A stretch of DNA of 64,000 nucleotides from Paenibacillus gyeongsangnamensis (GTDB taxonomy: Bacteria > Bacillota > Bacilli > Paenibacillales > NBRC-103111): NCBI RefSeq assembly GCF_027533625.1, contig NZ_JAQAGZ010000008.1, positions 1-64,000 on the forward strand, in the 5' to 3' direction. Below, in pieces: positions 16,224 to 24,960 of this stretch. Each line of letters starts with the position of its first letter. The stretch's first letter is position 1. The translations under genes and the position numbers were made by a program. The notes under the pieces were generated by a model. That model was given only the letters and a program-made list of their open reading frames with translations, ran no database searches and had not been told where the DNA came from.

Positions 16224-17273
16224 TTATACACTTAGTGCAGGTCCTTGTGCTTTCTGTGTGTTTCTTTTCTTTTTCCTTTTAATCATCAATTGCTCTTTAT
16301 ACTTATTCATCGCGTTATTCTCAGTTCCAAGCGCCGCCTCTAAATCAAAATTAGGGTCAGAAAAAGGATTTGTAACGAAAGGTCTGGCAACTTGCTTTAT
16401 TTTCAGAAGTGCTCTAGCCAGATGTGATTCAGTAATACTATCAGCACCTGCTTTAACAGCAATGTAGGTCGCATACTCAAGAAGCTTCATTACATAAAAA
16501 GGTATCCCATTCGAGATAAAATACAGTTTATCTGCCATCCTCGGATCAGCCAGATTTGCTAAATCAGCGAATGGAAGCAGTTTGTCAACTTTTTGTAGGA
16601 AAACTCTAAAAGTAAGGACTTCATCAACGGTACCATATGCGAAGACCTCTAGAGCAACTTTATTACAAAATCTTCTGTCCAGTTGCGGATTACTAATAAA
16701 TATTTTTACTGACTCAGGCATCCCGCAAAGAATAACAGCAATGCTAATTTCTTCAGTAAAAGTCTTGACCCAATTCGATGCTGTAGCAAGTACATATTCG
16801 GTATCTGCATCAATTAAATGTTGGAACTCGTCAAAAATTATTACTTTAATACCAAGTTCCTTAACATAGTAATGAATGCGACTTGTTAGCTCAGTCTCAG
16901 ATCCTTTATGGCTAAAGGGATCCCCCATATCTTCAAGAATTTTTGATGCCAGCATCCTCGGAGTTGCCTTTGGTGGAACAATCACTCGTAATACAGGGAT
17001 GTGCGTATATTCTCGATCATCAGTAACTTTAATTTCTCTTGGATATCTAGCCGTAAATTCTTTGGTTACAGTACTTTTCCCCGCACCAGTTGGACCAAAA
17101 ATAAATAATCCATCCGGGCTAACAGAGTCTTCCGACAAGTCCAGGATCATTTCCATTTCCTCAAGCAGATTTTCATACTTTGGATGATGCACAATTATCT
17201 TTTTGACTTGCTCAACACGTCGTTTCAATTCTTTTTGATCTGGTGCATTTCCATTTAGTCGTTCAACATCCAT
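16224..17273 (-). CDS. tnsC: TnsC/TniB-type AAA+ transposition regulator
   Basis: 349 residues. Walker A is GPTGAGKST (residues 60-68), Walker B VIIFDEFQHL (144-153), with a sensor-like CGMPES and an arginine-rich LDRRFCNKV downstream. TnsC polymerises on DNA with ATP, links the TniQ target selector to the TnsAB transposase and mediates target immunity. Its ATG directly follows the tnsB stop, so the two are translationally linked. The basic C-terminus (KRKKKRNTQKAQ) may contact DNA or TnsA. Confidence 0.93.
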   Translation of the reverse strand: MDVERLNGNAPDQKELKRRVEQVKKIIVHHPKYENLLEEMEMILDLSEDSVSPDGLFIFGPTGAGKSTVTKEFTARYPREIKVTDDREYTHIPVLRVIVPPKATPRMLASKILEDMGDPFSHKGSETELTSRIHYYVKELGIKVIIFDEFQHLIDADTEYVLATASNWVKTFTEEISIAVILCGMPESVKIFISNPQLDRRFCNKVALEVFAYGTVDEVLTFRVFLQKVDKLLPFADLANLADPRMADKLYFISNGIPFYVMKLLEYATYIAVKAGADSITESHLARALLKIKQVARPFVTNPFSDPNFDLEAALGTENNAMNKYKEQLMIKRKKKRNTQKAQGPALSV

Positions 17274-19346
17274 TTAAATAATCTCCTTTTCACCACTTCC
17301 CCAACTGTCTGCAATTTCATCTAAATCTACGTTGGCTACATGCAGAGCACCGGGTTTAGGTTTCTCAATTATAGTTTCATCCTGATTATTGACAGATTTT
17401 GAGGGTTGTATTCCTCCTTTGCTTTCGGAAGGGGTAATAATTGAGATATTTAAAGATTCTGCAATACCAGGGATCTGTTCAATAGGCACACCGTTAATTG
17501 CACTTCCTATACTCTCCTTGGCTGCCCCTTCTTTTCTTTTCCTACGTTTAACCCCTTGGTATTCTAATTTGCACTCTTGTTGAATTTCTTCAATATTGAG
17601 TCTTGCCCTGCCCTGCAGAGAGGAATCATATTCATTAAAAGCACTGCCATCCTTGTTTGTAAGATAAGCTAATAATTCTTCGTGGATCGGAAAATTCTTG
17701 TCTATCTTTTTTCTTTCCAACCCTCCATTTTTGATAAAGGCTTCAATGTAGCGTTTATTAAATTCATCTTTTACATAAATAACTCTCATATCTGAACCAT
17801 AGCGAATCAATACTTGCCGACTCTTTCCTTCGCGTTCCAGTCGCTTTCTTAATTCGTTTAACTCGTCGCTAAAAAAGAAGTGGCCCATAAGCTCTATTCC
17901 CCGAGGAACAATTGTACGGGTATCACTAGTTGTTGAAAAAACGAGTTCCAAATACTGACGGTTATACGGTAGTCTAGGGTGGACTTTCATTTCTTTAAGT
18001 GCTAATGACCAAACATGTTCTGGTACTCCTTGAATGTTCTGACCTCTGTTAAAGTTATTAGCAACCAAGTCAACAATAGCTATATATGCGATATGATACA
18101 AACCTTTAATATCGACTACTGCTTTTGCTTTTGCATCATATTCCCCTTTTTCTTCTGGATTTGAAAAAAGTGAGCCGACTAATCCTTGGAAAGCTTTATG
18201 ATTTAGATTCCCTAATGCTTGTTCAACGGATCCCTTTTGATGACCAGAAGCTACCTCGGCATATCTAAGCCCAATGTGTAGAGCCGAACAAACCTCCTCT
18301 ACCTCTTTTGCATCATTTACTTTTGCATTATCCAAAAGTATTGATTGAGGAACCCCGTATGCAGTCCAATTCTTCTCGACTCTCGGGTATAACACTTTGA
18401 AGCCAGTCTTGGGTAGTATGCAATGTAAGATTAATTGTTTCCAAGCAGCAGCATCAGGTTCTTTTTTGAAAATAATATGAAAACCCATTGGTTCACCTGT
18501 TGCTTGATCGATTCCATACAACAAAACTGGTCTGTATACTTCTTCTAATTCAAAGTCGACAATTAAGCAATCGATTGGAGTCCAATCACATTCCATTACT
18601 TCAAGAGGTCGAGTTGCTCTTGAATTTGAACGTACGCCATTATGTTTTAAATCTGCTTGATTTACTCCCATGATTTCTTTATCTCGTTCGTAAGTATCCA
18701 CCGTTCTCTTACGTATCCTTCTATATGTTGATTCAGAAATTATGTTTAATTTCTGCCGTGCCTCCCGGGTTAGATTTATTTTGTTTATTTCGGCTTCCAG
18801 CACATTAAATTCGTCTCTTACAGATAAGTATTCGACCTTATTTCCATATTTAAAAACTATCGTAGAAACCTCTTTCATAACATCCTCAGAGATTCTATGA
18901 TTTTTGGGACCCGTCTTTTTGGGAATTAAGTCTAATTTATTCTCACGTTTGTACCATAATTGTAGCCATCTGTAAATCGAAGCGGAAGAAAGTGAACCAT
19001 CAGGCTTCAACTCTTCAGGATAGCTATCGATATAAGCTTTTAACTGTGACGGCCTTAATTTGCCTTGAATTATTGGCTCAATTACCTTGTACCGTTTTTC
19101 CATAACGCCAATTTGTTCTTCACTGTAATCCTTTATATCGTATTCAATTTCAGTTCTTTCTCGCCCTTCTTGCTTAAAGAACAAGCTTTTCTCATTATAA
19201 GCCGTCAAGATATCATTAAGAGAGAGCAATTCTTTCAAGTTGTATGATAAATTTAATACTTCAACTTCATGTTCTCTAAGTCGAAAAACTTCGTATTCGT
19301 TACTTCCAATACGAAAATGAGTACCATATTTTAAATCGACTAACAT
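17274..19346 (-). CDS. tnsB: TnsB/Mu-type DDE transposase
   Basis: 690 residues. N-terminal helix-turn-helix domains (about 90-215) bind the transposon ends. The DDE catalytic core has D254 (MECDWTPID), D339 (SILLDNAKV) and E375 (GSVEQALGN). A C-terminal beta-barrel occupies about 476-537 (TRTIVPRGIELMGHF..., VLIRYGSDMRVIYVKD), followed by a long acidic/basic tail that in relatives contacts TnsC. It joins 3' ends to target DNA. Its start overlaps the tnsA stop by one base (TAATG). The sequence is intact, so the element may be active. Confidence 0.94.
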   Translation of the reverse strand: MLVDLKYGTHFRIGSNEYEVFRLREHEVEVLNLSYNLKELLSLNDILTAYNEKSLFFKQEGRERTEIEYDIKDYSEEQIGVMEKRYKVIEPIIQGKLRPSQLKAYIDSYPEELKPDGSLSSASIYRWLQLWYKRENKLDLIPKKTGPKNHRISEDVMKEVSTIVFKYGNKVEYLSVRDEFNVLEAEINKINLTREARQKLNIISESTYRRIRKRTVDTYERDKEIMGVNQADLKHNGVRSNSRATRPLEVMECDWTPIDCLIVDFELEEVYRPVLLYGIDQATGEPMGFHIIFKKEPDAAAWKQLILHCILPKTGFKVLYPRVEKNWTAYGVPQSILLDNAKVNDAKEVEEVCSALHIGLRYAEVASGHQKGSVEQALGNLNHKAFQGLVGSLFSNPEEKGEYDAKAKAVVDIKGLYHIAYIAIVDLVANNFNRGQNIQGVPEHVWSLALKEMKVHPRLPYNRQYLELVFSTTSDTRTIVPRGIELMGHFFFSDELNELRKRLEREGKSRQVLIRYGSDMRVIYVKDEFNKRYIEAFIKNGGLERKKIDKNFPIHEELLAYLTNKDGSAFNEYDSSLQGRARLNIEEIQQECKLEYQGVKRRKRKEGAAKESIGSAINGVPIEQIPGIAESLNISIITPSESKGGIQPSKSVNNQDETIIEKPKPGALHVANVDLDEIADSWGSGEKEII

Positions 19347-19999
19347 TAGCTTCTCTCCTCTCCTGCACTGACTCGTAATATGGAGTCATCTGACAGCTTT
19401 ACATTAACTAATTCTGTTGATATCTCTTGTAGGTAAATCAGCTGATAAACAGCTCTATAAAAGTTCTCCTCATCAATTTCTTCACAAGATTCCCTTAATT
19501 CATATAAAAACATTTCCGTTTTTAACTCTAGTTGCTGCATAATTTGATCCATGATTTCGTCTGATACTACTTGGGTCCCTAAGTGACGTAGCAATGAAAG
19601 ATTGGCTTGCAAGTATTTTGTATTTATCTCATTCTCTGTGAATATTTCGTAATGCCAGCCGCGAGCTTCACAAAATTTTCGTCCAGCCTCATATTTAATA
19701 ACATTTTTAGGGCTATTTTTAAACCGAAGAGCTTTAACCTCGATAATGAAGACACGGTTATCTTCTAAAATTAATTTAAAATCGGGATAGTATTTATGCT
19801 TTTTCCCGTTCACTAAATAATCGATACATTCTGGTTGATAAAAAATTTCTACAACTCGTATATCAAAGTCAGCCAATCTTATAAAGTTTCTCTCAAGGAA
19901 ACTTTCCCAGTGAATCATATCACCAGTTTTAAGAAATGGTTCCTTACCGCGGTAACCTTTCCTTTTGGGTTTAATTTCTCGAGCTGGTTTGTACGGCAA
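19346..19999 (-). CDS. tnsA: TnsA heteromeric transposase endonuclease subunit
   Basis: 217 residues. The restriction-endonuclease-like core shows WESFLERNFI (E32/E36), YYPDFKLI (D73) and IIEVKAL (E87, K89), matching the catalytic E/D/K pattern of TnsA. The C-terminal part is the winged-helix TnsA_C region. TnsA cuts the 5' ends of the element so that it moves by cut-and-paste. It is first in the tnsABC operon; the start follows an AGAGGTG site. No key residue appears lost. Confidence 0.93.
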   Translation of the reverse strand: MPYKPAREIKPKRKGYRGKEPFLKTGDMIHWESFLERNFIRLADFDIRVVEIFYQPECIDYLVNGKKHKYYPDFKLILEDNRVFIIEVKALRFKNSPKNVIKYEAGRKFCEARGWHYEIFTENEINTKYLQANLSLLRHLGTQVVSDEIMDQIMQQLELKTEMFLYELRESCEEIDEENFYRAVYQLIYLQEISTELVNVKLSDDSILRVSAGEERS

Positions 20000-20120
20000 T
20001 TTTAATCACCTCTGTTGATTTCATAATTTATGATAAAAGTATTGACATTATTGAGGTCTGACAAACATATCTTTCAAACTTCAACCGATATCTTGAGTAC
20101 GGTATTCCTTAATTAAAAAC

Positions 20121-20162
20121 AAAAAAGACAGTAACTAGAGTTACCCTAGAGTTACTGTCTTA
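20121..20162 (-). terminator. Strong terminator separating the 20178 TniQ gene from tnsABC
   Basis: AAGACAGTAACTCTAGGG...AGTTACTGTCTT forms a long stem; on the minus strand it is followed by TTTTTTGTTTTT. The TniQ gene is therefore a separate transcription unit. Confidence 0.9.
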
Positions 20163-20177
20163 TGATTATTTAATCAT

Positions 20178-21899
20178 TTAAGCTTTGTTTTCCAAAATAA
20201 ATTGTTCAAGATTAGATGTTCTTTTCAATAAATATAAATCATCTGAAACAATCTTCTCATTTACAGGAGTTATGCCACTCTTTTTCAACTCACGTAGTAA
20301 CTTCTCTGTTGATTTATATTTTGTAATTCCTGTTTTCACAATCTCGACTGCAGGAATATAATTATTCTTAAACTCAAAATAATCTTTCATATTTATCAGT
20401 TGTCTGTTTTTTTTATTAACTTTTGAGACTTTTATGAAACCATTATTTACCCACCTCAATACACTACTATGTTTAACTCCTAGATCTTTGGATATATCTT
20501 CGCACCTGAGAAAATCGCCCAATAATATATTACTGAGTTCATTTACATCAAAGTAAAACTTATTTAATCCTAAAGCAAAACTATCTATTTGGGAAGGATT
20601 AATTATCCCTAGTTGAAGCATTACCAAAAAATCAGTAAGATCAAGATCATACGTAAAACAAAGCTTTGTTGCATCTCTGAATGATATTAAGGAGTCTGAA
20701 TGAATTGAACTACAACGACCTTCGATTTGTCTGATAAAATCAATAATATCCTCCTCATTAAAGCTATATTCAGCCTTCCCTTCAATTTTACAGTCAACAA
20801 TTGGTGTAAGTATTTCTTTCTCAATAATTCTTCTAACTTGTTCTTGGCTAAGCCCCAACAAACGCACAGCCTCTTTTCCAGATATTCCTTTCTTACTTTT
20901 CTTTCTTGGTATATCGATAAGTTTAATTTTATTATTATCTTTATTAATAAACCCCGATGTCCAGTATGTTTGTAAATACTCTTCTAGCACAAGTTCTATA
21001 AAATCAAAACCAGTTAATCCCAAAAAATTATCAAAGTAACTGGATTTAATCATATGCTTTAAATTTCTCTTGGCAATACCACTAAGTGCTAGTAATCTAC
21101 TCTCATCTATTAATTTATAGAAGCTAATTGGCCAATTTTCATATATTTGAAATGCTCTCTCGCAAGCTGTATATAAGTTCCCATTTTTTAAAGGTTGAGA
21201 TGCATGGCTGTGCTTTTTCCCATTCCCACCATTGACCCATCTTACTGAGAATATCAATAGATAGTATAAATTCTCCAAAGATAATTGGCCTAAAACTTCA
21301 TTTGATTCAGATTTGCTGCTTCCCAATAACCGTTCCATTAAATAGTTCGACAGTTCTCCGTGTACTTTAATTACATTTGAATTTTTGAAATCAAAACCAC
21401 ACTCACACCTAAAAAAATCAAATTTTACTGGATTAATCAATTTTTCGCACTTTTCACATTCCTCAATTAATAAACACTTATGAATCGGACATGCAACAAA
21501 CAAAGAAAGCTCCCACAATAAACTATGAATATTTCTGTCACCCAGACATAATGGACAAATCCGAGGTCTCGTTAAACACGACCCAAATTGCCTAAACAAG
21601 AACTGCATGTTATGTGGTAATTCAAAATAATTTTCAGAAATCCTAAATCCGAGTATCATTTTTTTTATTTCCTCGCCCTCAAGTCGAAACACTTCCTTAG
21701 GAATATCAAAATCAATAACTTGACTCGGAAATATCAAATTCAATGTTTTATTATATAACTTCCATCCTGCAAGTTTATAAATCCACATTGGTTCTTTATA
21801 GTGATTCTCCTCGGTAGTTCTTCGGACAAACCCTCTTAGGCTCTCGTCTAAATTAGGTTTGGGAGTTATTAAAAGTTGGTTTTGATACAACGGGAACAC
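20178..21899 (-). CDS. TniQ/TnsD-family target-selection protein
   Basis: 573 residues. The N-terminal TniQ domain is clear: PNLDESLRGFVRRTTEENHY, then ICPLCLGDRNIHSLLWELSL, ACPIHKCLLIEECEKCEKL and FRCECGFDF, giving zinc-binding pairs. The C-terminal half has several helix-turn-helix-like units (GISGKEAVRLLGLSQEQVRR; ISKDLGVKHSSVLRWVNNGF), as in TnsD proteins that read a chromosomal attachment site. It is nearest the mapped terminus and separately terminated. With the 477-residue TniQ at 13441 the element has two potential targeting pathways. Confidence 0.9.
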   Translation of the reverse strand: MFPLYQNQLLITPKPNLDESLRGFVRRTTEENHYKEPMWIYKLAGWKLYNKTLNLIFPSQVIDFDIPKEVFRLEGEEIKKMILGFRISENYFELPHNMQFLFRQFGSCLTRPRICPLCLGDRNIHSLLWELSLFVACPIHKCLLIEECEKCEKLINPVKFDFFRCECGFDFKNSNVIKVHGELSNYLMERLLGSSKSESNEVLGQLSLENLYYLLIFSVRWVNGGNGKKHSHASQPLKNGNLYTACERAFQIYENWPISFYKLIDESRLLALSGIAKRNLKHMIKSSYFDNFLGLTGFDFIELVLEEYLQTYWTSGFINKDNNKIKLIDIPRKKSKKGISGKEAVRLLGLSQEQVRRIIEKEILTPIVDCKIEGKAEYSFNEEDIIDFIRQIEGRCSSIHSDSLISFRDATKLCFTYDLDLTDFLVMLQLGIINPSQIDSFALGLNKFYFDVNELSNILLGDFLRCEDISKDLGVKHSSVLRWVNNGFIKVSKVNKKNRQLINMKDYFEFKNNYIPAVEIVKTGITKYKSTEKLLRELKKSGITPVNEKIVSDDLYLLKRTSNLEQFILENKA

Positions 21900-22108
21900 C
21901 CTTCACTTTTTTTCAACAGTATTCACTTAGAATTTTCTATTTAATCTATGGTAAAGTGGGAAATTTCAAAAGTGATTCTTCAAAGAAGGTGTCCGTACAG
22001 GAAAATTATTATCTTACTGCCATGAACCTGAAGAAGTTGGCCACCTTAGCTCTGGTAAACTGGTGGTTCGCCTCTAAAAAATTGCTGTCCTTTTAGCCCC
22101 AAAAATAG

Positions 22109-22149
22109 ACAAACTCCTGTTTTTCGCGTTGAGAACACCAGGAGTTGTC
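22109..22149. terminator. Hairpin inside the transposon right end
   Basis: ACAAACTCCTG pairs with CAGGAGTTGT across a 19-base loop. Upstream (about 21982-22080) an open stretch encodes FFKEGVRTGKLLSYCHEP... to a TAA but has no start signal, and I do not call it a gene. The rest of 21900-22180 shows nothing else. Confidence 0.45.
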
Positions 22150-22181
22150 TGAAGCAATTGCATAACATGTATAATTATGCA

Positions 22182-22244
22182 TTTTTCATAGATTATGAAA
22201 ATATTTTCTCAGTAATTCTAAAAATTTTCTCAGCAATTATGACA
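22182..22244. repeat. Probable right end of the Tn7-like element (TnsB-site repeats and TGACA terminus)
   Basis: TTTTCTCAGTAATT (22204-22217) and TTTTCTCAGCAATT (22226-22239) are spaced exactly 22 bp, and a weaker copy (ATTTTTCATAGATTATGA) lies about 22 bp further in. The last copy runs into ATGACA, so the terminus read inward is TGTCATAATTGCTGAGAAAA, fitting the TGT...ACA ends of Tn7-like elements. GC content rises sharply just outside. A 5-bp target duplication would be CCACA (22245-22249), but the other end was not found. Confidence 0.65.
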
Positions 22245-22306
22245 CCACACACCAAGATACCATCCACCATTCCGTAACCAATTCTTCACCACTTCTCCAA
22301 AGTTTA

Positions 22307-22337
22307 TGTGAAAAATATCACAATCAAAGACTATAAT
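22307..22337 (+). promoter_or_regulatory. cydAB promoter with a TGTGA-N6-TCACA operator
   Basis: TGTGAAAAATATCACA (22307-22322) is a perfect palindrome matching the Fnr/Crp-type consensus and close to Rex sites. A TATAAT lies at 22332-22337. The palindrome covers the -35 position, so repression (Rex-like, NADH-sensing) fits better than Fnr activation, which normally acts from about -41. Confidence 0.6.
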
Positions 22338-22404
22338 AATCGTAAAGAGGTGTTAAGCAGCAATTGCCTCTCATAGAAATCATATACAAAGGGAGTGGAA
22401 GAGC

Positions 22405-23763
22405 ATGCCGCCATATGATCCGACGCTGTATGCCCGAATATTAACCGGACTTACATTAGGGTTTCACATTATTTTCGCCACGATCGGGGTCGGGGTTCCC
22501 GTCATGATCGCGATCGCCGAATGGCTCGGCATCCGCCGCAAGGATCCGCACTATCTATTGCTGGCGCGGCGCTGGGCACGGGGCTTCACCATTACGGTTG
22601 CCGTCGGCGTTGTGACCGGAACCTCAATCGGCCTGCAGCTGAATTTGCTGTGGCCGAGCTTCATGCAGATTGCGGGACAGGCCATTGCGCTGCCGCTGTT
22701 CATGGAGACGTTCGCTTTCTTCTTCGAAGCGATCTTTCTGGGCATCTATCTGTACACCTGGGATCGGTTCCGCAATCCTTGGATTCATTTTGCCTTCGTC
22801 ATTCCGGTGGTGCTCGGCTCTTCCGCTTCCGCTTTCTTTATCACGGCAGTCAACGCATTCATGAACACGCCGCAGGGCTTTACGTTGGTCGGGCGCACGA
22901 TCGTCGACATCGATCCGTTGATGGCCATGTTCAATCCGGCAACACCCACCAAGACGGCTCATGTGCTTTCTTCCGCTTATATGACCAGCGCATTCGTGCT
23001 GGCCGGGGTAGCGGCCTTGTCCTTGCTTAAGGGAAAACAGCACGATTATTACACGAAAGCTCTAAAAACGACCATGACTGCGGCGCTGCTGTTCTCGCTC
23101 GCCACAGCCTTCATCGGCGACTTGTCGGGCAAATTCCTGGCGGAGTACCAGCCGGAGAAGCTGGCAGCCGCCGAGTGGCATTTTGAAACGACGAATGAAG
23201 CTTCCCTGATCGTAGGGGGCGTATTGACGGAGAACAACGAAATCCGATACAGCTTGAAAATCCCTTATCTGCTCAGCATACTCGCCTTCGGCCGTCCCGA
23301 TGCGGTTGTGCAAGGGCTGAACGAATTTCCGAAGGAAGACACGCCGCCGCTTGTCGTCCACTATTTCTTCGATGTGATGGTCGGCATCGGCACCCTGCTT
23401 ATTGTGCTGGGCCTCGTTTATGCGGCCAATCTGTGGCGCAGTAAAAGGAACGGCCTTGATAAACCGATACCTCGGTTCCTGCTTCGCGGCATCCTCTGGT
23501 CCGGCCCGCTTGCCATGCTCGCGATTGAATGCGGCTGGCTGTTCGCCGAGATCGGCCGTCAGCCGTGGATTCTCCGAGGCTACATGAAGACCGCTCAAGG
23601 AGCGACAACCGCCGCGCACGTCGATTGGATGCTGCTGCTCTTCTCGCTGCTGTATGCGCTGCTTGGCTGTACATCGTGGATCATCCTGCGCCGCTTATTT
23701 GACCGCAATACGGCCGAGCAGGAAATGGCGAAACGCGGGATCGAAGGAGGGAACAAGCCATGA
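22405..23763 (+). CDS. cydA: Cytochrome bd ubiquinol oxidase subunit I
   Basis: 452 residues with about nine membrane segments. FHIIFATIGVGVPVMIA carries the first heme His, GQAIALPLFMETFAFFFEAIF the Glu-rich quinol/proton region, and AHVLSSAYMTSAFVLAG the second His. The periplasmic Q-loop is short, the Firmicute type. It oxidises menaquinol and reduces oxygen without proton pumping, with high oxygen affinity. ATG 22405 follows GGGAGTGGAAG. It is the first core-chromosome gene after the transposon end and overlaps cydB by four bases. Confidence 0.95.
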   Translation: MPPYDPTLYARILTGLTLGFHIIFATIGVGVPVMIAIAEWLGIRRKDPHYLLLARRWARGFTITVAVGVVTGTSIGLQLNLLWPSFMQIAGQAIALPLFMETFAFFFEAIFLGIYLYTWDRFRNPWIHFAFVIPVVLGSSASAFFITAVNAFMNTPQGFTLVGRTIVDIDPLMAMFNPATPTKTAHVLSSAYMTSAFVLAGVAALSLLKGKQHDYYTKALKTTMTAALLFSLATAFIGDLSGKFLAEYQPEKLAAAEWHFETTNEASLIVGGVLTENNEIRYSLKIPYLLSILAFGRPDAVVQGLNEFPKEDTPPLVVHYFFDVMVGIGTLLIVLGLVYAANLWRSKRNGLDKPIPRFLLRGILWSGPLAMLAIECGWLFAEIGRQPWILRGYMKTAQGATTAAHVDWMLLLFSLLYALLGCTSWIILRRLFDRNTAEQEMAKRGIEGGNKP

Positions 23764-24779
23764 GCATCGAGCTGATCGGCATTACGGTGCTGTGGATATT
23801 CCTGTACGGATATTTGATCGTAGCATCCATTGATTTCGGCGCAGGCTTCTTCAGCTATTACAGCGACCTCACAGGCAACCGTAACGTTGTGCACGCCATC
23901 ATCAACCGGTATTTGTCTCCCGTCTGGGAAGTCACGAACGTGTTCCTGATCTTCTTCATGGTCGGCATGGTCGGCTTTTTCCCGGATACGGCGTATTATC
24001 TCGGCACGGCGCTGCTGATTCCCGGGAGCATCGCCATCGTACTGCTCGCGATCCGCGGCTCCTATTATGCATTTAATACGTACGGAGCCCGGGACAGCCG
24101 AATCTATAAGCTGCTGTACGGCGGAAGCGGCCTGTTCATCCCCGCCTCCCTCTCCATCGTACTGACGATGTCCGAGGGCGGCTTCATTGCCGAAACAAAC
24201 GGCCGCGTCGAACTGCTATACCATAAGCTGCTCACCAGTCCATATGCATGGTCCGTCGTACTCCTTGCGCTGGTCAGCGTGCTGTTCATCTCCGCCGCCT
24301 TCTTGACCTATTACGCGTCAAAAGCCGGCGACCGCCCCGCCATGGAGCTGCTCCGCACCTACGCGATCGGCTGGAGCGCGCCGACGATTCTATGCAGCCT
24401 GCTCGTCTTCTTCTCGATCCATATGCACAATCCGGAGCACTTTGACCGTATGCTGAGCCTCTCCTGGATGTTCGTGCTCTCGTTCCTGTGCTTCCTGATC
24501 GCTACCTGGCTGATCTGGCGGCGCAAATGGCTCGGCTGGTCTTTCGTCTTCGTCATGCTGCAGTTCGCCTTCGCCTTCTTCGGGTACGGGGCGTCGCATC
24601 TGCCCTATATCGTCTACCCGCTCGTATCGATTCACGAGAGCATAACGAATCCGGCTATGGGGATCGCCCTCATCATTGCCTTCATTGCAGGGCTTTGCTT
24701 GCTCATTCCTTCCTTGCTCCTGCTGATGCGGCTCTTTCTATTCGATGCGGCGTATGTCGAAGGCAAGAGGGGCAAGTAG
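23760..24779 (+). CDS. cydB: Cytochrome bd oxidase subunit II
   Basis: 339 residues with eight to nine predicted membrane helices; the N-terminus (LWIFLYGYLIVASIDFGAGFFSYY) has the conserved DFGAG motif of CydB. It completes the bd oxidase with CydA, stabilising the heme b595/d site. The start overlaps the cydA stop (ATGA), so the subunits are translationally coupled. No cydC/cydD exporter genes follow in this window, unlike in B. subtilis cydABCD. Confidence 0.95.
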   Translation: MSIELIGITVLWIFLYGYLIVASIDFGAGFFSYYSDLTGNRNVVHAIINRYLSPVWEVTNVFLIFFMVGMVGFFPDTAYYLGTALLIPGSIAIVLLAIRGSYYAFNTYGARDSRIYKLLYGGSGLFIPASLSIVLTMSEGGFIAETNGRVELLYHKLLTSPYAWSVVLLALVSVLFISAAFLTYYASKAGDRPAMELLRTYAIGWSAPTILCSLLVFFSIHMHNPEHFDRMLSLSWMFVLSFLCFLIATWLIWRRKWLGWSFVFVMLQFAFAFFGYGASHLPYIVYPLVSIHESITNPAMGIALIIAFIAGLCLLIPSLLLLMRLFLFDAAYVEGKRGK

Positions 24780-24805
24780 CTTGCAGCTCTCTTTTCAAAG
24801 CAAAA

Positions 24806-24858
24806 AAGCCCCGGGGCTCCGCTTAACCAGCGCGAATGCTCCAGGGCTTCTTCTTTTA
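24806..24858 (+). terminator. Terminator of cydAB
   Basis: AAGCCCCGGGGC and GCTCCAGGGCTT form an imperfect stem followed by CTTCTTTT. Confidence 0.7.
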
Positions 24859-24860
24859 GT

Positions 24861-24960
24861 CCAGGATGAACGGCTACGCCGTCCTTGTCTTACAAGGACA
24901 AGCGCGTTTATCTAGGTTGATGCGAAGCTATAAGTTGCGAAAACTTATAAAGTCTTATCA
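24861..24960. repeat. Dispersed 100-bp hairpin repeat, copy A
   Basis: Begins CCAGGATGAACGGCTACGCC and ends AAAGTCTTATCA. Contains stem GTCCTTGT/ACAAGGAC and a second hairpin around AAGTTGCGAAAACTT. The same element occurs at 30078, 52183 and 52284, and partly at 27213. Its last bases include the stop codon of the dehydrogenase gene at 24958. Confidence 0.9.
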
